This document shows, in pieces, positions 1 through 3,540 of a DNA stretch of 5,267 nt. The notes under the pieces are model-generated. The model was not told the DNA's origin. It did no database searches and saw only the letters and a program-made list of their open reading frames with translations. Location: assembly GCA_029013165.1 (NCBI GenBank), contig JAQXMV010000016.1, positions 1 to 5,267 of the forward strand, written 5' to 3'. The DNA is from Oscillospiraceae bacterium (GTDB lineage: Bacteria > Bacillota > Clostridia > Oscillospirales > Acutalibacteraceae). A program made the position numbers and the translations under genes. Every line of letters begins with the position of its first letter. The first letter of the stretch is position 1.

Positions 1-194
1 ACCATTACCTGAAAATAACCTTCTTGTCTTTCTAATGGTTGTGCGTGGGCAATTAAAAGAAAATTTGGATATTCTTTACCTGTAAGTCTAATTATTTCTT
101 TATCTTGATTTGCAAGTTCGTATGGACAGCGTGTACCGTCAGAACGCTTTCTTCCGTTCTCGCCACCACCAATCGCAACGATTTTTCTGCTCAT
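1..194 (-). CDS. Peptidase family S51 (peptidase E-like) protein, N-terminal part only
   Basis: The reverse strand opens with ATG at 194-192 and stays open to the window edge: 64 codons, about a third of a usual S51 protein. The start KIVAIGGGENGRKRSDGT, then DKEIIRLTGKEYPNFLLIAHAQ, is the typical N-terminal beta strand, glycine turn and 'IDKEIIRLTGK' block of the S51 / type 1 glutamine amidotransferase-like family. Salmonella PepE of this family cleaves Asp-X dipeptides, but many Firmicute relatives have no proven substrate, and the catalytic Ser/His region lies beyond the edge, so activity cannot be judged. The start is supported by GAGGTGA (208-202) seven bases upstream and a good promoter. 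A hand count gives about 39% GC, against about 59% for bases 361-540 of tsaE, so it may have a different history from its neighbours. Family confidence is good; function is unknown. Confidence 0.75.
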   Translation of the reverse strand, partial: MSRKIVAIGGGENGRKRSDGTRCPYELANQDKEIIRLTGKEYPNFLLIAHAQPLERQEGYFQVM

Positions 195-218
195 TGTTCT
201 TTCACCTCGACTTTTACA

Positions 219-248
219 ATCATACCATACCTGTATCATAAGTGTCAA
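219..248 (-). promoter_or_regulatory. Promoter of the S51 gene
   Basis: On the minus strand a perfect -35 TTGACA (248-243) is followed after 18 bases by TATGAT (224-219), with TGG directly in front giving an extended -10. Transcription would begin near 212, leaving a very short leader that contains the GAGGTGA ribosome binding site. Assigned by consensus only. Confidence 0.7.
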
Positions 249-288
249 TTTATTTGTATACGCTTATAACTTCAAAAACCTATATGGA

Positions 289-316
289 TTGACATATTCC
301 ATTTTTATGGTAAAAT
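289..316 (+). promoter_or_regulatory. Promoter of the tsaE-tsaB operon
   Basis: TTGACA at 289-294, a 16-base spacer and TAAAAT at 311-316, with TGG (308-310) in front as an extended -10. The predicted start near 323 leaves a leader of about 30 bases before tsaE. The promoter is back to back with that of the S51 gene; the two -35 boxes are about 40 bases apart, so a regulator bound between them could affect both genes. I see no convincing operator. Confidence 0.7.
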
Positions 317-340
317 AACTCTGTTACGGATCCCTGCAGA

Positions 341-349
341 AAAGAGGTG
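341..349 (+). promoter_or_regulatory. Ribosome binding site that decides the tsaE start
   Basis: AAAGAGGTG lies six bases before TTG at 356, an ideal spacing. Its last three bases are the in-frame GTG (347-349) that gives the longest open frame. Initiation at that GTG would leave no room for a Shine-Dalgarno sequence, so GTG is more likely part of the binding site than the start codon. Confidence 0.7.
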
Positions 350-355
350 CCTGCG

Positions 356-799
356 TTGTTTGTCTTTCATTCCCACAGCGTTGATGAAACAGAAAAACTC
401 GCCGAAGCCATCGGTGCTAAGCTGACCCCGGGAACGGTGGTGGCTTTTTTCGGCGGCCTGGGTATGGGCAAGACCGCTTTCACCCGCGGCATCGCCCGGG
501 GCATGAATCATCACTGCGCCGTCTCCAGTCCCACCTTCGCCATCGTCAATGATTACGGCGGCAATCCGCCGCTGGTGCATTTCGATATGTATAAGGTGGA
601 TTCCTGGGAGGATCTTTATGCCAGCGGCTTCTTTGATTATTGCGATATGGGCGCCGTGCTGGCTGTGGAATGGAGCGAAAACATCGAAAACGCTCTGCCG
701 GAGAACACCGTCCGGGTGACCATCGAGCCGGGTGAAAAAGAAAACGAAAGAATGATTACCGTAGAAGGAATGGATATTGATGAGAATTTTAGCTGTTGA
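356..799 (+). CDS. tsaE: tRNA t6A biosynthesis ATPase TsaE
   Basis: TsaE is the cytoplasmic P-loop ATPase that binds TsaB-TsaD and is needed for turnover in N6-threonylcarbamoyladenosine synthesis at A37 of ANN-decoding tRNAs. From TTG at 356 the protein has 147 residues, the normal family size. Visible motifs are the N-terminal HSHSVDETEKLAE helix (about 5-17), Walker A GGLGMGKT (33-40; the usual GDLGAGKT with Asp changed to Gly), the VSSPTF switch segment (56-61), HFDMYKV (75-81, matching H-x-D-x-Y-R) and AVEWSENIE, the family's Walker B-like Glu-Trp block. A GTG at 347 would add three residues but overlaps the ribosome binding site. The 3' end overlaps tsaB by 20 bases, so the two are probably translationally coupled. 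Older annotations call this family YjeE. Identity is near certain; the start codon is less so. Confidence 0.93.
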   Translation: MFVFHSHSVDETEKLAEAIGAKLTPGTVVAFFGGLGMGKTAFTRGIARGMNHHCAVSSPTFAIVNDYGGNPPLVHFDMYKVDSWEDLYASGFFDYCDMGAVLAVEWSENIENALPENTVRVTIEPGEKENERMITVEGMDIDENFSC

Positions 800-1466
800 C
801 ACCAGTGCAGTCTGCGCCTCTGTGGCCGTGACGGATCAGGGAAAGATCCTCTGTGAGAGCAGTGTGAACTGTGGCCTGACCCATTCGAGGACGGTGCTTC
901 CCATGGTTGAGGGCGCGCTGAAAAATGCCGATATCGCCCTGGAAAGTATTGACGCTTTTGCCTGCAGTGCAGGGCCGGGCTCCTTTACGGGAATCCGCAT
1001 CGGCGTGGCTATGATCAAGGGTCTGTGTGACGCTCTGGACAAGCCCTGCGTTCCTGTTTCTACCCTGGAGGCTCTGGCCTATAATCTTCTCGGCAGAACC
1101 TGTACGGCGGTCAGCGTCATGGACGCCCGCTGTCAGCAGGTTTACTGCGCCTTGTTCCGGGTGTCGGGCGACAGGGTGGAACGCCTGACCGAGGATATGG
1201 CCCTGAAAATCGACGAGCTGGGCAAAATGCTTCCCAACTATGACAATGTCGTTTTCGTCGGCGACGGAGCAAAACTCTGCCATGAAAACCTCGGTTATAC
1301 TTTGGCGGGAGAAAACAGCCTCTATCAGCGGGGCAGCAGCGTCTGCTTTGCCGCGGAAAAAAGCTATCATGAGGGCAAGGCTGTCGGCGCAGAGGAGCTC
1401 AGGCCTATTTATCTTCGACTGCCTCAGGCAGAAAGAGAACTGAGAGCCAAGCAGGCTCAGAAGTGA
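780..1466 (+). CDS. tsaB: tRNA t6A biosynthesis protein TsaB
   Basis: TsaB (YeaZ) is the catalytically inactive ASKHA-fold partner of TsaD; it scaffolds the TsaBDE complex that moves the threonylcarbamoyl group onto tRNA A37. The 228-residue protein has the family marks: MRILAVDTSA at the N-terminus, HSRTVLPMVEGAL (about 35-47), the hallmark GPGSFTGIRIG (65-75), VSTLEALA (93-100), MDARCQQVYCALF (about 114-126) and a C-terminal LRPIYLRLPQAE. ATG at 780 gives the standard start; an in-frame TTG at 777 adds one residue. AGAAGGA at 763-769 serves as ribosome binding site within the end of tsaE. The gene is second in a two-gene operon and is followed directly by a terminator, so rimI and tsaD, often next in Firmicutes, must be elsewhere. 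No broken motifs were seen. Confidence 0.94.
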   Translation: MRILAVDTSAVCASVAVTDQGKILCESSVNCGLTHSRTVLPMVEGALKNADIALESIDAFACSAGPGSFTGIRIGVAMIKGLCDALDKPCVPVSTLEALAYNLLGRTCTAVSVMDARCQQVYCALFRVSGDRVERLTEDMALKIDELGKMLPNYDNVVFVGDGAKLCHENLGYTLAGENSLYQRGSSVCFAAEKSYHEGKAVGAEELRPIYLRLPQAERELRAKQAQK

Positions 1467-1494
1467 TTCTTTGTCATCCTATACAACGAAAAAA

Positions 1495-1518
1495 CGGCGG
1501 TTCCCTGCCGCTTTTTTT
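1495..1518 (+). terminator. Intrinsic terminator of tsaE-tsaB
   Basis: A six-pair hairpin, CGGCGG (1495-1500) with CTGCCG (1505-1510), including one G-U pair and a TTCC loop, is followed after one base by seven T (1512-1518). An A-rich run (1489-1494) precedes it. It begins 28 bases after the tsaB stop and ends just before the rpiB promoter. Confidence 0.8.
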
Positions 1519-1519
1519 C

Positions 1520-1548
1520 TTTACAAAACAGCGCGGATATGATAATAT
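1520..1548 (+). promoter_or_regulatory. Promoter of rpiB and the GH18 gene
   Basis: TTTACA (1520-1525), a 17-base spacer and TAATAT (1543-1548), with TGA (1540-1542) as an extended -10. The -35 box starts within two bases of the preceding terminator's T-run, so the two units are packed end to end. GATAAT at 1541-1546 is an alternative -10 with a shorter spacer. Confidence 0.6.
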
Positions 1549-1564
1549 AACAGATGAAACTACC

Positions 1565-1573
1565 AAAGGGAGA
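1565..1573 (+). promoter_or_regulatory. Ribosome binding site that decides the rpiB start
   Basis: AAAGGGAGA lies about eight bases before ATG at 1581. An upstream in-frame ATG at 1554 would place this sequence inside the coding region and add nine residues absent from the family, so 1581 is chosen. Confidence 0.8.
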
Positions 1574-1580
1574 GATAATT

Positions 1581-2030
1581 ATGATCGCATTAGGGGCAGA
1601 CCACGGCGGCTACGCACTGAAAGAGGAAATTAAGAAGCATCTGGAGGAAAGAGGGATTGCCTATCAGGATTTCGGCACTTACTCACCGGAATCCGTTGAT
1701 TACGCGCACATCGCTTACAAGGCCTGCCGTGCCGTGACAGCCGGAGAATGTGACAAGGCTATTCTTTGCTGCGGTACGGGTATCGGCATTTCCATGGCGG
1801 CCAATAAAGTCAAGGGAATCCGGGCGGCCTGCTGCAGTGATTATTTCAGCGCGAAATACACAAGACTGCACAATGACGCCAACGCTCTGTGTCTCGGCGG
1901 CCGAGTGGTGGGCGTGGGTTTAGCGCTGGAGCTGGTGGATGTGTTCCTCGACACGGAGTTTGAGGGCGGCAGACATCAGAGAAGAGTGGATCAGATCACC
2001 GCCATTGAGGAAGACACTTTCGAGATCTGA
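1581..2030 (+). CDS. rpiB: Ribose-5-phosphate isomerase B
   Basis: RpiB interconverts ribose 5-phosphate and ribulose 5-phosphate in the non-oxidative pentose phosphate pathway, in the cytoplasm, as a dimer. The 149-residue product has the usual RpiB length and all key blocks: IALGADHGGY at the N-terminus with the ring-opening/phosphate-binding DH (7-8), VDYAHIA (39-45), CCGTGIGISMAANK (63-76) holding the catalytic Cys64 and anion-hole Thr66, and RLHNDANALCLGGR (95-108) with the phosphate-binding His97 and Arg108. The Cys is what separates RpiB from the related RpiB-like galactose-6-phosphate isomerase LacA/LacB subunits; the paired Cys63-Cys64 is a local variation. It is the first gene after its own promoter, and the GH18 gene follows 47 bases later with no terminator between. 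Sugar specificity (allose 6-phosphate is possible in this family) cannot be read from sequence alone. Confidence 0.93.
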   Translation: MIALGADHGGYALKEEIKKHLEERGIAYQDFGTYSPESVDYAHIAYKACRAVTAGECDKAILCCGTGIGISMAANKVKGIRAACCSDYFSAKYTRLHNDANALCLGGRVVGVGLALELVDVFLDTEFEGGRHQRRVDQITAIEEDTFEI

Positions 2031-2043
2031 AAGAAGAGATCTC
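2022..2043 (+). other. Small hairpin across the rpiB stop codon
   Basis: GAGATCT (2022-2028) is the exact reverse complement of AGATCTC (2037-2043), with an eight-base GAAAGAAG loop; the TGA stop (2028-2030) lies at the stem-loop junction. No T-run follows (the next bases are A-rich), so it should not act as an intrinsic terminator on this strand. It might protect or tune the message between the two genes, but with seven pairs it could also be chance. Confidence 0.4.
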
Positions 2044-2077
2044 TGAAAAATAAAAAACAGGGGAAAAGGAGAAAATC

Positions 2078-3097
2078 ATGGTAACATTTTTCAAACGCGT
2101 TGCGGCATTTTTCGCCGCGCTCATCACACTGCTGTCACGCTTTGCAGGAACGGACATCAAGCTGCCGGGACCTGCCGACAGCTTCCGCGTCACCTCTTAT
2201 GTCATTGCCAGCACTGTCACCGATAAGGCAAGGCTCTGTTCGGAAGATTTCGATATCATTACCGATGTGATTCTTTTCGGCTCCACGGATTTTGACCGAC
2301 AGGGCAATATCATCGTGGATAAACCGGTATTTGAAACGGCGCTTGCCAATCTGCGTGAAGTCATCGGCGAAAGAGATATCAGCATTTCCGTCAACCTGCT
2401 GGGCCCGGGCTATGTGGGCACCTCCGACAAGTGGGAGGACTGGATGGACGGACAGACCGAGGCCCATAATGAAGCCTTTGAAAGCGGCGTCTTTGAGGAA
2501 AATATTGTCGCCCTGCTCGATGAATACGATCTGGACGGCGTGCATTTTGACTATGAATATCCCATTTCTGTCAACGCCTGGTATTATTTCAATAAGTTCC
2601 TTGTCCGTCTCGACAAATACTTGGGTGACAAAACTCTCGGCGTGGCCACCAACGAATGGAACCTGAAGTTCAATAATGCCGCTGTGGAAGCTGTTGACAC
2701 CTTTGAGCTGATGATGTATGACATCTATAACGAGGAGGACGGCAGACACTCGACCTATGAGGACATCACTTATCTGGTGCAAAAAGGCGCCCTGAGAGGA
2801 ATCCCCCTGGAGAAAGTCAATATGGGCCTGCCTTTCTATGCAAGACCCACTGATCACGACACCTATTGGTATGACTACTGTTCGTTTTATGATAAGCTCG
2901 ACGAGGACGGCTGGTATCATGACGAGGCACTGGGTAAGGACTTCTGGTTCAATACCCCTGATGACATTGAAGCCAAGACCCGTTTCGCCCGTGAAAGCGG
3001 TTACGGCGGCGTCATGATCTGGCACTATAGCTGTGATATCCCGTCAACAGAGGAGAAGTCTCTTCTGGCCGCTGTGGGCAGAGGAACACAAAGCTGA
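2078..3097 (+). CDS. Glycoside hydrolase family 18 protein, exported or membrane-anchored
   Basis: A 339-residue single-domain GH18 TIM barrel, of the family holding chitinases, chitinase-like proteins and endo-beta-N-acetylglucosaminidases. Residues 6-23 (KR followed by a hydrophobic run) resemble a signal anchor without a clear cleavage site, so the enzyme probably faces outside. GH18 marks in order: SISVNLLG (strand 3, about 102-109), LDGVHFDYEYP (152-162), LMMYD (211-215), GLPFYAR (250-256) and GGVMIWHYSCD (310-320) with the barrel-floor Trp315. The catalytic acid Glu160 and Asp158 are present, but the first Asp of DxDxE is His156. No carbohydrate-binding, LysM or SLH module is seen. AAGGAG (2066-2071) six bases before ATG supports the start. 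The gene follows rpiB on the same transcript and ends at a strong terminator. Family is certain; chitin, peptidoglycan-derived or glycoprotein N-glycan substrates are all possible. Confidence 0.88.
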   Translation: MVTFFKRVAAFFAALITLLSRFAGTDIKLPGPADSFRVTSYVIASTVTDKARLCSEDFDIITDVILFGSTDFDRQGNIIVDKPVFETALANLREVIGERDISISVNLLGPGYVGTSDKWEDWMDGQTEAHNEAFESGVFEENIVALLDEYDLDGVHFDYEYPISVNAWYYFNKFLVRLDKYLGDKTLGVATNEWNLKFNNAAVEAVDTFELMMYDIYNEEDGRHSTYEDITYLVQKGALRGIPLEKVNMGLPFYARPTDHDTYWYDYCSFYDKLDEDGWYHDEALGKDFWFNTPDDIEAKTRFARESGYGGVMIWHYSCDIPSTEEKSLLAAVGRGTQS

Positions 3098-3114
3098 CAG
3101 AAAGCAAACTCTTT

Positions 3115-3147
3115 ATCCCGAAGCGATTTCATCGCTTCGGGATTTTT
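3115..3147 (+). terminator. Strong intrinsic terminator after the GH18 gene
   Basis: A perfect 12-pair stem, TCCCGAAGCGAT (3116-3127) with ATCGCTTCGGGA (3131-3142) around a three-base TTC loop, is extended by A3115-T3143 and runs into five T (3143-3147). It starts 17 bases after the stop codon and separates the GH18 gene from thrS. Confidence 0.93.
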
Positions 3148-3172
3148 GCTCATTTTTGGTTGTCATTTTCCC

Positions 3173-3201
3173 TTGACAAAGACTTTTATCGGTGATAAAA
3201 T
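3173..3201 (+). promoter_or_regulatory. Promoter of thrS
   Basis: Perfect TTGACA (3173-3178), 17-base spacer, TAAAAT (3196-3201), with TGA (3193-3195) as extended -10: the best promoter in the window. The expected start near 3208 gives a leader of about 330 bases, which is the T-box element. Confidence 0.88.
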
Positions 3202-3434
3202 AAAAAACAGCAAAGAAAAAAAGTCAATATCCCAAGGATAAATCGTTGAGGGAGAAGGCTGACTTCTTCAGAAAAACCATGCAGAGAGTCCCTGTCGCCG
3301 GCTGTGAGCAGAGACGGTTTTCGAGGTCATGCTACCACTCCTGAGAGCGCGCCGAAATAAGGCGTGCCGTGGGGCCGCGTTAAGGTCAAGGGCGGGAATC
3401 AGACCGCCTCAGAGAGCCGCCTGCCAAGGCGGAA

Positions 3435-3474
3435 TACGGGTGGAACCGTGGAGCGTTTTTGCTTCATCCCAGTA
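3435..3474 (+). promoter_or_regulatory. T-box antiterminator
   Basis: Helix A1 pairs GGG (3438-3440) with CCC (3468-3470), extendable by TAC (3435-3437) with GTA (3472-3474). The seven-base bulge TGGAACC (3441-3447) carries UGGA, which would pair with the tRNA 3' end UCCA. Helix A2 pairs GTGGAGC (3448-3454) with GCTTCAT (3461-3467), two of the seven being wobble. It uses the 5' arm of the terminator below, so the two folds exclude each other. Confidence 0.85.
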
Positions 3475-3511
3475 CAGAAAGAATGTATTTGGGATGGAGC
3501 TTTTTGTTTTT
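3461..3511 (+). terminator. T-box-controlled terminator of thrS
   Basis: GCTTCATCCCA (3461-3471) pairs with TGGGATGGAGC (3490-3500), with one wobble, and the stem extends by GTAC against GTAT around a nine-base loop with one bulged T. TTTTTGTTTTT (3501-3511) follows. This is the default fold when tRNA-Thr is charged. Confidence 0.9.
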
Positions 3512-3540
3512 GCGAATTCCAAAGAAAGAGGTAAAAAACA

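Larger units (their letters stand above)
3208..3511 (+). promoter_or_regulatory. T-box riboswitch leader of thrS (threonine specifier)
   Basis: This 330-base gap upstream of thrS holds a transcriptional T-box: uncharged tRNA-Thr binds the leader and stabilises an antiterminator, allowing thrS to be read. The conserved T-box core GGGTGGAACC is at 3438-3447. The proposed specifier is ACC (Thr) at 3334-3336, followed by the usual A, in the 3' strand of Stem I just before CTCCTGAGAG; it would pair with anticodon GGU. Clear hairpins follow: 3347-3353 with 3361-3367 (seven pairs), 3391-3395 with 3404-3408, and 3417-3421 with 3428-3432, the last resembling Stem III just ahead of the T-box. GGCTGTGAG (3300-3308) lies where the Stem I distal loop is expected. 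I could not resolve the whole Stem I by eye; ACT at 3337-3339 is also a Thr codon, so the amino acid is firmer than the exact triplet. The left boundary is the predicted transcription start. Confidence 0.9.

Noticed and set aside
219..240. ATCATA repeated 16 bases apart, plus ATAC-CT-GTAT, as a possible operator between the divergent promoters
   Set aside because: One repeat is the -10 box itself and the palindrome has only four pairs per arm in AT-rich DNA, so chance is an adequate explanation.
777..779. TTG as tsaB start
   Set aside because: The next codon is ATG and gives the standard MRILAVDTS start. TTG adds one residue and cannot be excluded, but is less likely.
789..1370. 193-codon minus-strand open frame
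   Set aside because: It is antisense to tsaB, whose family motifs are intact; no independent start signals were seen.
1554..1580. Upstream in-frame ATG for rpiB
   Set aside because: It lies only a few bases past the -10 box, near the likely transcription start, has no ribosome binding site and would place the real one inside the gene.
2135..3025. 296-codon open frame on the minus strand
   Set aside because: It lies fully inside the GH18 gene, which has complete family motifs, a ribosome binding site and a terminator. The antisense product shows no recognisable domain; it is a by-product of GC-rich codon use.
3250..3269. Hairpin GGAGAAG / CTTCTTC as a separate regulatory element
   Set aside because: It lies at the 5' edge of the T-box, where it competes with the likely base helix of Stem I (GGAG 3251-3254 with CTCC 3338-3341); better treated as part of the leader.
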